This document shows, one piece after another, positions 1 through 7,347 of a DNA stretch of 29,045 nt. The notes under the pieces are model-generated. The model had not been told where the DNA came from. It searched no databases and saw nothing but the letters and a program-made list of their open reading frames with translations. The stretch's first letter is position 1; the number at the start of each line of letters is the position of its first letter. This stretch comes from a virus. The stretch lies in the IMG/VR virus record IMGVR_UViG_3300011430_000035, positions 1 through 29,045 of that record. One strand, 5' to 3'. The translations under genes were made by a program, and so were the position numbers.

Positions 1-263
1 AAATATGGTTGAGACATAATATACTTATATAAGCAATAAGGAGCATTAACTATCATCATTAAGACCATAAAAGGAAATGTAATGATTGAAGCAACACATA
101 GCACTACACCAACTAATACATTAAACATTAATGGTAGTAGCCCTAAATGTTTTACTATCCATAAATTATCTCCATCTCTGTTATCGTCTTCGAGAACTAT
201 TCTTTTAGCCGCATTATAGTGTTCTTGATTATATTCAAGTACCCTAATTATAAAATTTGCCAT
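1..263 (-). CDS. Partial small membrane protein, unknown
   Basis: The reading frame opens with ATG at 263 and is still open at the window edge, so the C-terminus is missing. About 87 residues are visible. A charged N-terminal half (start MANFIIRVLEYNQEHYNAAK, then an acidic stretch with DDNRDGD) is followed by a long hydrophobic segment at about residues 42-75, enough for one or two membrane helices. I recognise no family. It is the most distal minus-strand gene seen here, 3 nt downstream of its neighbour, and so probably belongs to the same transcript. Confidence 0.6.
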   Translation of the reverse strand, partial: MANFIIRVLEYNQEHYNAAKRIVLEDDNRDGDNLWIVKHLGLLPLMFNVLVGVVLCVASIITFPFMVLMMIVNAPYCLYKYIMSQPY

Positions 264-266
264 TTT

Positions 267-482
267 TTAAAAGTTTTTTAGTCCGCATTCTATTTTTCTT
301 GATTGCTTATCGTAATCTTCAAACCTATCTACATCAAGATAATCAGATATTTGATGAATAGAATACTCTATTCCTAAATCTTCATGCATTTTTTCTGCAA
401 GGATAACAGGATTAGATGTTTGATATTCAAAAGACACCAAATCGACAGCCATTGCTAATTGTGAGTACAATTTCTTAGACAT
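267..482 (-). CDS. Small acidic hypothetical protein (71 aa)
   Basis: This is a soluble-looking 71-residue protein with no membrane segment or cysteine cluster. The middle (LAEKMHEDLGIEYSIHQISD, about residues 28-47) could form a helix-turn-helix-like pair of helices, but the match to a known DNA-binding family is not convincing. The ATG at 482 lies 16 nt after the stop of the preceding gene, behind an A/T-rich leader with no Shine-Dalgarno, like other genes of this arm. Function unknown. Confidence 0.65.
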   Translation of the reverse strand: MSKKLYSQLAMAVDLVSFEYQTSNPVILAEKMHEDLGIEYSIHQISDYLDVDRFEDYDKQSRKIECGLKNF

Positions 483-498
483 ACGTTTAATTGTTTAA

Positions 499-888
499 TT
501 ACTTTTTAAAAATAAAGGCTTTATAAGTTTCTTTCAATTCTTTTAAAGCTCTTACATTGTACTTAGAAAGTTTCGCTAACTGTACTTTACATTCGTCATA
601 CATATTATCAGGAATATCATATTCCTCATCATCTATAACTACTTTTCTGTGTCTCAGCTTTTGGAACTTTTCTAATAAGTCGTAAGGAACATCTTCAATT
701 CGATCTTCTTCTATGAATTTCACGGTAGATATCCAATTATTTCCTTCTTTCCTAACACCTGCCAGATATACATCTTTATTGTCATGTGACTTAAATAAGA
801 CAACATCTGGAGTTTCATAGAATTTTCTATTAATTCTAACAATTACGGACCCCGCACGTGGAGCAATCTTCTCAGTTTTTTCATTCAT
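499..888 (-). CDS. Hypothetical protein (129 aa) following the NAD-salvage pair
   Basis: A 129-residue soluble protein rich in K, E and D. It starts at ATG 888, which shares bases with the stop codon of the PRPP-synthetase-like gene (TAATG junction), implying translational coupling to the NAD module. The N-terminal half looks like a small beta domain (SVIVRINRKFYETPDVVLFK at about residues 14-33); the C-terminal half is predicted helical and basic. I recognise no family. The tight coupling suggests joint expression but does not establish a role in NAD metabolism. Confidence 0.7.
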   Translation of the reverse strand: MNEKTEKIAPRAGSVIVRINRKFYETPDVVLFKSHDNKDVYLAGVRKEGNNWISTVKFIEEDRIEDVPYDLLEKFQKLRHRKVVIDDEEYDIPDNMYDECKVQLAKLSKYNVRALKELKETYKAFIFKK

Positions 889-1748
889 TAAAATACATTT
901 AATTGTTTAACAAAACCATCTTCAACTCCAATAAAATCTTTGTAGGAGTTAGTGCAATAAATATTTTCAAAGTATTGCTTAAGTTCTTCTAATCCTTTGC
1001 TAAATATACCATGCGTAACAATAAGATATATTTTACTATCATTAAAGTTTTTATCTTCACGAATAGCTTTTGCAATATTAATAAATGTTGCACCACCATC
1101 ACAGATATCGTCTATGATAACAAAATCTTTATCTATATTATTAGTAGATGTTGGTACCATAGTTTTACTTAATTTACCATGTTCGTCACGATACTTACTA
1201 CAAATAAGAATGTCTGCTTTACAGTCAATTTCTTCAGCAATCTTAAAAATCTTCTTACTAGCACCAGCATCTGGTGATACTAAAACAATTTCTTGACTAA
1301 ATCTAATATCTTCCATAAAGAATTTAACTAAATCTACATTAGATAACTTATGGAAGTTATTCAAACAAGCCTCAAGTACATCGCTATGCGGATCCATTAC
1401 TGTAACAGAATCAAGCTTAAGATTATTAATAATAGGAGCAATTACTTCTTTAATATAGTTATTAGATCCTTCTGCAAACTGTCTATCTGACCTACTTCCT
1501 AAGAAATATGGTACATATAAATTAATGTGTCTGAATCTTAAATTACGTAATGACCTAACTGCACATATTATCAACTCTAAGTCAGTAAAATTGTTAAGTC
1601 TTGCTTTAATAGTAACAGGTGTAATCATACCTATTTCTTTTAATGAAGATTTAATAATAAGATTAACTTGTTGTTGACCATCTGGAAAATGAGATACCTC
1701 AAACGGAATGTCTGAGGTATTCTTATCTACTAAATTAAGCGTTAACAT
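888..1748 (-). CDS. PRPP synthetase-like enzyme, candidate NARP1 Adps
   Basis: This is a ribose-phosphate pyrophosphokinase (Prs) fold protein of about 286 aa, somewhat shorter than cellular Prs (about 310). In order it shows FPDGQ (21-25), PYFLGSRSDRQ (80-90, the Prs PYFGYARQDR region), DPHS (119-122, metal-binding D-x-H), SPDAG (158-162) and a PRPP-binding loop DDICDGGAT (213-221) in place of the cellular DDMIDTGGT. That loop is altered exactly where ribose-5-phosphate binds. Phage Prs homologues paired with a NAMPT homologue are known either to make PRPP or, in the NARP1 pathway, to make ADP-ribose pyrophosphate (Adps). I infer the second role from the pairing and the altered loop. I chose ATG 1748 over an in-frame ATG at 1796: the longer form would overlap the upstream gene by 62 nt, and the Prs homology begins near 1748. 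Confidence 0.88.
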   Translation of the reverse strand: MLTLNLVDKNTSDIPFEVSHFPDGQQQVNLIIKSSLKEIGMITPVTIKARLNNFTDLELIICAVRSLRNLRFRHINLYVPYFLGSRSDRQFAEGSNNYIKEVIAPIINNLKLDSVTVMDPHSDVLEACLNNFHKLSNVDLVKFFMEDIRFSQEIVLVSPDAGASKKIFKIAEEIDCKADILICSKYRDEHGKLSKTMVPTSTNNIDKDFVIIDDICDGGATFINIAKAIREDKNFNDSKIYLIVTHGIFSKGLEELKQYFENIYCTNSYKDFIGVEDGFVKQLNVF

Positions 1749-3318
1749 TTGAATAGGAATTAAGTTTTTCTCTAATCTGTTCAAGAGTCGTTTCACGAAC
1801 TAAACTTCCGTTAAAGAAAACAGTTTTAAGTAAGCCTGATTGCTCTTCAGCATAAGAACATTGTTCTTTAACCCAGATTTGACCATCTTCATCAACATGA
1901 GGATTGTTAGTTTGTGTTACACATAATAAACCTTTTTTAGACTTCTTAGTTCCATCATCTGTAACAGGATCTTTAAAGATTTCACGAGCTTCTACTCTAA
2001 ATTTCTCACCTAAAGTTCTACCATGCTCTTTATGCATAATCTCACCATATGTAGCTTTCATAGCAAATCCAAATACATCACGTGTTTGAAAGTTGTATGT
2101 AAAACTACCTACACCAAGCACTACATTAGTAGATGCAAAACCTTTAGCTTTAAGTCGTTCACAGATTTCTACAGCACGTCCTAACGTAATAGAATCGCCG
2201 TAGATGGCTCCAATATGTGGATCCAATACTTTGTATCCTTGAGCATTAGTTGTGCCTCCAAATGTATCCCAAAGTAGCTCTATGAGGCCTTTAGCTTCAT
2301 TAGAATATACTTCTTTACCATTTTTATCTAATCCAAGTAAGCCTTTAAGCTCATTAGCACCACATAAAATATCTACAGGATTACCACTATCAGGACGAAT
2401 TACAAGCTTACCATTACGAGCCATTATTTGTTCTTTAATAGCAGGTAAATAAACTGTAGCAACTTGCCATAAATCCCATGTATCAGATACTACAGATAAT
2501 ATGCCTTCAGGATATAAATCTAAAAGACGTTTAAACGTAGTTATTTCGTCTTCTTTAGTACCCATACACATAACTGAATGCTCAGTAGCAGGCACACTAG
2601 CGCCGATAAGCCCATCAGCATTATAGCTATCTTCGAGTGCGTAGATTGCAGGGATGCAATCCGTTCCAGTAAAGCTAAGTAAATGGCCCATACCACTAAT
2701 AGTAGCCGATTCAACAGAGGACATACCTCGCATAGAGAAGTCGTGAGCCTGCCAATTAACGAAGTCAATGTTCTTCTCATCTGTTTCTAAACAATATTTA
2801 GTTAAGATTTTCTTATATTCATAAGCAATAGTAGCTGATGTCATTGGCTGCCAAATCATACAAGATAACAAAGTTTCTAAATAATTAACTAACCACGCGA
2901 AATCCGGATGTGTATTAGTAATTGTAAGCATTGGTACACCAATTGGGCAAAGAGTACCTTCTTCAAGCGCCTTAATTTCAATAGGTAAGTAACCTAAATC
3001 CCACAAAGCTTCAATATGAGATGTATCAACATCACAATGACGTTTATAATCCTTAATTAATCTGCTTTTAACAGATATATTTGGCCATCTCTTATGAAAA
3101 GCTCTTTCAGCATCATCGCCAAAAAATTCTTCATTGAATAATGTAATTAAGTATTCTTTGATAAAGTGTTGTATTCCAAATGTTACAACTTCTTGAATAC
3201 TATCTATTCTACTTGCACGCGGAGTCCAGTTGGAATAGAGCTTGGTCATGTTCTCAGGATACATCTTAGTATGATGAATCTTGTAGAAGTCAACCAATAA
3301 AAGCGGATTTCTTTTCAT
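1735..3318 (-). CDS. Nicotinamide phosphoribosyltransferase-like (NAMPT/NadV), candidate NARP1 Namat
   Basis: A full-length 527-aa member of the NAMPT/NadV type II phosphoribosyltransferase family (cellular members are about 460-490 aa). Recognisable blocks are LLLVDFYKIHHTKMYPEN (near residue 6), HDFSMRGMSSVESA, FTGTDCIPAIYALEDSY, VPATEHSV, the strongly conserved RPDSGNPVD, YGDSITLGRA and GVGSFTYNFQTRD. Cellular NAMPT joins nicotinamide to PRPP to give NMN. In the phage NARP1 route a NAMPT homologue (Namat) joins nicotinamide to ADP-ribose pyrophosphate to give NAD+ directly. The gene ends inside the start of the Prs-like gene (14-nt overlap), so the two form one translational unit. No NMN adenylyltransferase is visible in the window, which favours the direct NAD+ route. 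Family certain, substrate inferred. Confidence 0.93.
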   Translation of the reverse strand: MKRNPLLLVDFYKIHHTKMYPENMTKLYSNWTPRASRIDSIQEVVTFGIQHFIKEYLITLFNEEFFGDDAERAFHKRWPNISVKSRLIKDYKRHCDVDTSHIEALWDLGYLPIEIKALEEGTLCPIGVPMLTITNTHPDFAWLVNYLETLLSCMIWQPMTSATIAYEYKKILTKYCLETDEKNIDFVNWQAHDFSMRGMSSVESATISGMGHLLSFTGTDCIPAIYALEDSYNADGLIGASVPATEHSVMCMGTKEDEITTFKRLLDLYPEGILSVVSDTWDLWQVATVYLPAIKEQIMARNGKLVIRPDSGNPVDILCGANELKGLLGLDKNGKEVYSNEAKGLIELLWDTFGGTTNAQGYKVLDPHIGAIYGDSITLGRAVEICERLKAKGFASTNVVLGVGSFTYNFQTRDVFGFAMKATYGEIMHKEHGRTLGEKFRVEAREIFKDPVTDDGTKKSKKGLLCVTQTNNPHVDEDGQIWVKEQCSYAEEQSGLLKTVFFNGSLVRETTLEQIREKLNSYSNVNA

Positions 3319-3323
3319 TTGTT

Positions 3324-3737
3324 TTAATTAGTTAATATTCTTCTATTTTTATAAAATTTATACTTTGTTGATGCTTTCTTAAGTATTTTTATAGCTCCTC
3401 TTAATCCACTTTTATCGCATAAATTGTGGTTATAAAATATTTTACCACTATTACCGTAAGGTAAGTCGATAGGATTTTGATTAATAGCATCTACTACAAT
3501 ACCTAAGTTTTTACAATATTTAATGATTTCATCATAACGTTCTTTATCACTTGCTGTGAATATTACAATATAAGCACCAAGTTTTTGAGCCTTCAAGACT
3601 AACCTAATAGTTCTCTCTCTGTCTCTACTGTTTTTGAATGTATCCCATGGAAATAATGTATCATCATAATCCACAGCAAGCACTATCTTTTCATACTTAC
3701 ACCATTCTTCAAATAATCTTTTTGAATAAATACACAT
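3324..3737 (-). CDS. HAD-superfamily hydrolase-like protein
   Basis: A 137-aa protein with the HAD nucleophile motif VDYDDTLF (D23-x-D25-x-T27) and a motif II-like IVIFTAS (about residues 54-60). The usual late acidic motif (LLDDRAGL in many phage HAD proteins) is represented by NLCDKSGL near residue 108, keeping one of two aspartates. The length fits a minimal HAD core without a cap domain, as in small phage phosphatases. It lies directly upstream of the NAMPT-like gene with a 5-nt gap, so it may dephosphorylate a nucleotide or nicotinamide intermediate. That link is contextual only, and loss of one motif IV aspartate leaves catalysis uncertain. Confidence 0.75.
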   Translation of the reverse strand: MCIYSKRLFEEWCKYEKIVLAVDYDDTLFPWDTFKNSRDRERTIRLVLKAQKLGAYIVIFTASDKERYDEIIKYCKNLGIVVDAINQNPIDLPYGNSGKIFYNHNLCDKSGLRGAIKILKKASTKYKFYKNRRILTN

Positions 3738-3740
3738 TTG

Positions 3741-4118
3741 TTAAATAATTAAATTAGCAATTATATACCCTATTTTAATAGCTGTAAAAGCTCCTAATGT
3801 GTAGGGAATTGGCATCATAATGTAACGACCTAACTTACTCTCATATTTATCCCTATTAAGGATATATGACAACATATAAGCATACATTAGAAAGCTAATA
3901 AAGACCCCTAAATCGGATTTGAGAACAATAAAGGGAACCATTATATTAGCTACGAAAGCATATGCAAAGTTTATAATGAATTCAATAGCTAACTCTTTAG
4001 GAGTTGTCTCTGCATCATAAACTTTAATTTGCTTATTAGTAATTTCAAAGAATCTATGCTTCTTAGAAGTCGCCACCGGCACCTCCTCCACTAAAATCAC
4101 CTCCTCCAAAGCCTCCAT
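3741..4118 (-). CDS. Small polytopic membrane protein, unknown
   Basis: From the conserved-looking segment ATSKKHRFFEITNKQIKVYD onward the protein has about four hydrophobic segments (FIINFAYAFVANIMVPFIVL, GVFISFLMYAYMLSYIL and a pair at the C-terminus), so it is an integral membrane protein. The start is uncertain. ATG 4118 is used here; ATG 4190 is possible, and GTG 4076 would leave only a 14-nt overlap. Sequence upstream of about 4063 also encodes the Gly-rich tail of the preceding gene in another frame, so its apparent coding there may be a shadow. No family recognised. Confidence 0.6.
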   Translation of the reverse strand: MEALEEVILVEEVPVATSKKHRFFEITNKQIKVYDAETTPKELAIEFIINFAYAFVANIMVPFIVLKSDLGVFISFLMYAYMLSYILNRDKYESKLGRYIMMPIPYTLGAFTAIKIGYIIANLII

Positions 4119-4347
4119 CAAAGCCTGATGAATCTGATGTAGCATCAAATGAATTAGTGGACACGATATTATTAGTATCAAGAAACTCATCTAAAAGAGC
4201 ATGTGTTACAATATCAACTACTGCATCACTTACAATTTCTTCCGTCTTTCTTTTGTGACGATAATTACGTTGTTGCTCTGGCGATAATGCCATATATGCA
4301 TCCTGAGAGATTTCCATCCCTGTATAGTCATGGATATACATATGCAT
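4063..4347 (-). CDS. Hypothetical protein with glycine-rich C-terminus (94 aa)
   Basis: A 94-aa protein with a charged N-terminal half (SPEQQRNYRHKRKTEEIV), a short helical middle and a low-complexity tail of Gly, Asp and Phe repeats (GFGGGDFSGGGAGGDF) from about residue 75. The tail resembles the flexible GGGGDF-type ends seen on many small membrane or secreted bacterial proteins, but there is no signal peptide. The start codon overlaps the stop of the preceding coiled-coil gene (TAATG). No function can be assigned. Confidence 0.65.
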   Translation of the reverse strand: MHMYIHDYTGMEISQDAYMALSPEQQRNYRHKRKTEEIVSDAVVDIVTHALLDEFLDTNNIVSTNSFDATSDSSGFDGGFGGGDFSGGGAGGDF

Positions 4348-4793
4348 TATACGTCTTTAGGATCTTCAGTATCCATTTCTTCCTCTTCAACAGCTTGACC
4401 GGCAGCACCTAATGCAGCATGATATTCATTATTCAAAGCATCAATACCTTCAATTTTACTGAATAATTTTTGAGCAGTAGTATTAAACTCTTTCTTTTTA
4501 GATATCTCTAAATTGTCAAGCTTTTTACGCTCTTCAATTAATGAAGAGTTTAACTGAACATAACCTTTTAATAAAGATTTAAGTTCTGTTTTAACTTGTA
4601 CAACAGTAGCTTCACTCTCTTCTTTAAAGAGTTCATCTACTAAACTTGCTAAAGAATCTTTCTTTACTTTAGAAGGTAATTTAAGATTTTCTTTGCCATT
4701 TACAACAGCTGTAAGTTTTCTAACTGTTTGCTCGAAGTTTGCTAATACTTTTTTAGCTTCTTTTCCTTGGTCTTGATTTTGTTCGTCAGCCAT
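4347..4793 (-). CDS. Charged coiled-coil protein (148 aa)
   Basis: A 148-aa soluble protein dominated by Lys and Glu with heptad-like spacing across about residues 35-120 (for example SSLIEERKKLDNLEISKKKE), predicting a long coiled coil, and a strongly acidic C-terminus ending near EEEEMDTEDPKDV. There are no cysteines and no membrane segment. It is translationally coupled (TAATG) to the next gene downstream and starts 1 nt after the gene upstream. Such proteins are often scaffold or adaptor-like; I cannot name a family. Confidence 0.7.
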   Translation of the reverse strand: MADEQNQDQGKEAKKVLANFEQTVRKLTAVVNGKENLKLPSKVKKDSLASLVDELFKEESEATVVQVKTELKSLLKGYVQLNSSLIEERKKLDNLEISKKKEFNTTAQKLFSKIEGIDALNNEYHAALGAAGQAVEEEEMDTEDPKDV

Positions 4794-4794
4794 T

Positions 4795-5250
4795 TTATTT
4801 GAATTTAATATTATTTAATGATTTGTAATTTATTAGCCCTGACACATTAAATGGTGGTTCAGGGCCTTTTTCAACATACGTAACTGGACGTAAGTCATGT
4901 AATTCGCTAAATTTTAATATATCCATTTTTTGAACATAATTATTTAAGCTATTAAGATAGACATTCATATCTCTGGAACTAAGTCCTATATTAAAATCTA
5001 TGTTGATAACCATATAATTATTTATTGTTACTAATGGATGATAAATTCGAATATACCTATTATAGGCTCCATATCCAAATTTATGTTTAAAAAATCTAGC
5101 TAAATAACTTCTAAATAAAGAAATCTTTTCATCATAACCAATTGGTTTATTATTTTCTTTCCAATTAGATAAAACTCTATTACATTCTTTAATCGTGTTT
5201 TCAATGATATACTTACAAGCATCTTCATTGATTGGACAATTTGAATCCAT
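4795..5250 (-). CDS. Hypothetical protein (about 151 aa)
   Basis: The protein is read from ATG 5250 (start MDSNCPINEDACKYIIENT) and is soluble, with aromatic-rich middle parts (RFFKHKFGYGAYNRYIRIYH) and a beta-rich second half containing NNYMVINIDFNIGLSSRDMN. An in-frame TTG at 5322, 2 nt after the stop of the preceding small gene, could extend it by 24 residues; tight packing favours the extension and codon preference favours ATG. No family recognised. Confidence 0.65.
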   Translation of the reverse strand: MDSNCPINEDACKYIIENTIKECNRVLSNWKENNKPIGYDEKISLFRSYLARFFKHKFGYGAYNRYIRIYHPLVTINNYMVINIDFNIGLSSRDMNVYLNSLNNYVQKMDILKFSELHDLRPVTYVEKGPEPPFNVSGLINYKSLNNIKFK

Positions 5251-5324
5251 ATTATTTGATACTTTTAATGTTTTCAATAATTCTAGAGAACTCTTTCGAA
5301 AACTCAGATTTCTTTTTAACAAAC

Positions 5325-5498
5325 CTAAAGTTCAAAAGAAATAGCCCCCAGATCATGTTGTGTATCTTGAAACACTTTATGAATCTCCTGCATAGTTCTG
5401 CGTCTTCCTCTTTCGTTAAATGCAACTTGAGGATTGATGGCACAAATTTGTTTCGTGCCATCTGCAAATAAATAGGTAACATTATTGGCAATATCCAT
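5325..5498 (-). CDS. Small hypothetical protein (57 aa)
   Basis: A 57-aa frame from ATG 5498 to TAG 5325 (start MDIANNVTYLFADGTKQICA). I prefer it to the longer overlapping frame at 5252-5491 for two reasons. Its ATG overlaps the stop of the upstream gene in a TAATG junction, the coupling used throughout this arm. Its composition (NERGRRRTMQEIHKVFQDTQ) is also that of an ordinary soluble protein. Function unknown. Confidence 0.6.
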   Translation of the reverse strand: MDIANNVTYLFADGTKQICAINPQVAFNERGRRRTMQEIHKVFQDTQHDLGAISFEL

Positions 5499-5851
5499 TA
5501 TGCTTGAGCTGGAATTACTTTCATGTTATCTGGTACAAACATAACTTCAACTTGTTGACGTTTTGGATAGTTAAGATTTAATCCTTTAGGACTCTTAACA
5601 TTAGCCTTAAACGCTGCCCAAGCTTCTTTACGTTGCTCTCTTGTAGCCATATTACGCAATACAAGCTGATTCATAGCTTTTTTGAATGCATAAAATCTAC
5701 CTAATACCTTGTCATACGAATCATTAACTGACCGTTTCACAAATGTTTGTACAAGAACATCACCTGCTGAGTTCTTGATAGTAATAAAGGTTTTCTGACG
5801 TTCAGAACCTTTATACCTAAACGCAATTTGAATTTCTCCTAATTTTGTCAT
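5498..5851 (-). CDS. Hypothetical basic protein (117 aa)
   Basis: A 117-aa protein, positively charged, with no cysteine pair or membrane segment. The N-terminal third is beta-like (MTKLGEIQIAFRYKGSERQK), followed by a helical basic middle containing RNMATREQRKEAWAAFKANV, and a beta-like end near VEVMFVPDNMKVIPAQA. The net positive charge is compatible with nucleic-acid binding, but no motif proves it. It ends in a TAATG junction with the 57-aa gene downstream. Confidence 0.7.
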   Translation of the reverse strand: MTKLGEIQIAFRYKGSERQKTFITIKNSAGDVLVQTFVKRSVNDSYDKVLGRFYAFKKAMNQLVLRNMATREQRKEAWAAFKANVKSPKGLNLNYPKRQQVEVMFVPDNMKVIPAQA

Positions 5852-5866
5852 AATAGTGGTTTTTGG

Positions 5867-6328
5867 TTATTTACTGTTTTTAATATACTCATTGAATTCT
5901 TGAATATTATTTATACCTAATGGAGTGAGTAATTGTCTCCAAGTATATTTAGAGTCAGCCATAACTCTATCAATATATTCATATGCTGACGTATGATATG
6001 GTATAAAACGAATTCTTCTCATCCCTCCACAAACTGCAAGATGAGGTAAGGCAAATCTATCTTTACCTTGTAATGGAATTTTAGTTGTTAATAAGTAATG
6101 CATCATCTTTTTGGTTGTAATAGAAGGATAATAAGTAGTTACAAGATCATATAAATCATCAAAACTTCTATATGTTCTCCTACAATGCAACCTCCTACAT
6201 TCAGGATCAAACCATGTATCGTGTCCTCTAGCATGATAAGCATCAATACTATAAGAATAATACTTCTTTAAAAACTCTCTGACCGTTCTTGGTCTTTTCT
6301 CTTGTGCAAATTTTACATATAATGCCAT
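5867..6328 (-). CDS. Hypothetical protein, short member of a tandem paralogue pair (153 aa)
   Basis: This 153-aa protein shares a domain with the C-terminal half of the next gene upstream. Shared landmarks in the same order are RSFDD with an aromatic TYYP (here near residues 54-69), a C-x-x-MRRIRF block (near 100-107), W-R-x-LL/LF and a terminal INN-x-x-x-F/W segment. The extra N-terminal part is Tyr- and Arg-rich and holds a Cys/His cluster (FDPECRRLHCRRTYRSFDD), a possible metal or nucleic-acid site. The domain looks helical and basic. Function unknown; duplication followed by divergence is the evident history. Confidence 0.7.
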   Translation of the reverse strand: MALYVKFAQEKRPRTVREFLKKYYSYSIDAYHARGHDTWFDPECRRLHCRRTYRSFDDLYDLVTTYYPSITTKKMMHYLLTTKIPLQGKDRFALPHLAVCGGMRRIRFIPYHTSAYEYIDRVMADSKYTWRQLLTPLGINNIQEFNEYIKNSK

Positions 6329-6329
6329 T

Positions 6330-7061
6330 TTAAACTGGTTTTAATTCAACTTCTTTTGGTTTTAATTCTTTTCTATACCAGTCTTTCCACTGTTCAAGAT
6401 TGTTGATATATAACATATTAAATAAGTCTCTCCATTTATAAACAGACTCAAATTTGCCACAATCAACATTTTGCCATACTTGCCACATCATACATAAGCT
6501 ATTAGTGTACCTAATACGCTTCATAGTTGAACAATTAGCAAGTTGCTTAGGTATAATACCCTTTTCAACATTTTCTATCGTTATATTGAATAATAATAGC
6601 TCTCTGAATACTGTAGCAACATCAATGTTTGGGAAATATGTATCTGCAATAATCCATATATCATCAAATGATCTCATTCTACCTTCAATACATTGTACAA
6701 CCATTTTACCTTCATTGGTTTTATAATAGGTTTCTTGAGATTTCATCTTCTTATCTTCAGGATATAATATTTCAAGCATATGTTTTAAATCACTTGGTTC
6801 TTGAGATAAATAAATTTTATTAGCATCTACTAATATAATAGGTTTCTCAGTCTCATGCTTTAAATCATGTACTTCATATCCATTTTTCCTATCATTATCC
6901 CATTTAACAGATATCCATTCGTTTTCAAGTTTATAGACTGTACCTGTTACATCTTTAGGATTAGACTCTGTAGGTCCTCCTCTGTAGAATCTTGATTCAG
7001 GAACAATTCTAACTCTATCTCCAATATTAAAAAAGAAATATTCTATTAAATTTTCTTTCAT
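6330..7061 (-). CDS. Two-domain protein: SH3/KOW-like N-terminus plus paralogous C-terminal domain (243 aa)
   Basis: The N-terminal domain (about residues 10-70) reads as a small beta-barrel of SH3/KOW type: NIGDRVRIVPESRFYRGGP, then TGTVYKLENEWISVKWDN. The C-terminal half (about 125-235) is paralogous to the neighbouring 153-aa protein: RSFDDIWIIADTYFPNI, CSTMKRIRY, YKWRDLFNMLYINNLEQW. KOW-type barrels often bind RNA, ribosomes or RNA polymerase, so a nucleic-acid or transcription/translation role is a reasonable guess only. ATG 7061 overlaps the TGA of a 22-codon frame upstream. Confidence 0.72.
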   Translation of the reverse strand: MKENLIEYFFFNIGDRVRIVPESRFYRGGPTESNPKDVTGTVYKLENEWISVKWDNDRKNGYEVHDLKHETEKPIILVDANKIYLSQEPSDLKHMLEILYPEDKKMKSQETYYKTNEGKMVVQCIEGRMRSFDDIWIIADTYFPNIDVATVFRELLLFNITIENVEKGIIPKQLANCSTMKRIRYTNSLCMMWQVWQNVDCGKFESVYKWRDLFNMLYINNLEQWKDWYRKELKPKEVELKPV

Positions 7062-7126
7062 GATGATATAGTTTCTTTATTAAACCAATCTAATTCCATT
7101 TTGTCTAAATAATTTTCTTCTTCCAT
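7058..7126 (-). CDS. Possible 22-aa leader or microprotein
   Basis: A 22-codon acidic frame (start MEEENYLDKMELDWF) opens at ATG 7126 and ends in an ATGA overlap with the start of the 243-aa gene. Its size makes chance likely. The exact ATGA junction and the coding-like composition make a coupled leader peptide possible. It begins just after the noncoding RNA block. Confidence 0.3.
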   Translation of the reverse strand: MEEENYLDKMELDWFNKETISS

Positions 7127-7154
7127 ATATTATATTTAAGATTTAACATAAAAA

Positions 7155-7227
7155 AAATGTGAGCTTATCAGCCGCTGCTCCACCGTTACAATCCCTCTTT
7201 CAGATTGCACTGAGGTCACTCACATTT
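7155..7227 (-). ncRNA. Folded 73-nt RNA element with intrinsic-terminator tail
   Basis: On the minus strand a perfect 9-bp outer stem (AAATGTGAG with CTCACATTT) encloses 55 nt. Inside is a hairpin GCAATC/GATTGT and a shorter CAG/CTG one. The 3' arm runs straight into seven T residues, so the whole element can act as an intrinsic terminator for the tRNA-like block upstream. It is tRNA-sized but has no T-loop motif, so I do not call it a tRNA. Confidence 0.5.
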
Positions 7228-7263
7228 AAAACTAACTAATATAAATAAATCGCCATTTATTTG

Positions 7264-7336
7264 CGAAACGAGGAGAGTCGAACTCCCATTCACCCTCTCT
7301 ACTTAAGAAGGCATCTTTCCATTTAGAAGACGTTCC
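7264..7336 (-). tRNA. tRNA-like gene, anticodon uncertain
   Basis: A 73-nt cloverleaf fits the minus strand. The acceptor is GGAACGT against TCGTTTC (one G-U, one U-U), with a 3-bp D stem with GG in the loop and an anticodon stem CTTCT/AGAGG. The T arm is excellent: GGGAG, TTCGACT loop, CTCCT. CCA is not encoded. In canonical numbering the anticodon loop is TAAGTAG, giving AGT (Thr) but with A instead of U at position 33; shifting one base gives AAG (Leu) with U33 and a poorer stem. It may be a diverged or non-decoding tRNA. Confidence 0.5.
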
Positions 7337-7347
7337 TTTTTTTTGTC

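Noticed and set aside
2541-2780. A 79-codon minus-strand frame inside the NAMPT-like gene
   Set aside because: It is a frame shadow of a strongly conserved enzyme; the family motifs are in the other frame.
5252-5491. A 79-codon minus-strand frame
   Set aside because: It competes with the 57-aa frame at 5325-5498, whose start is coupled (TAATG) to the upstream stop and whose composition is more natural. It also overlaps an opposite-strand frame of equal length, a sign of chance.
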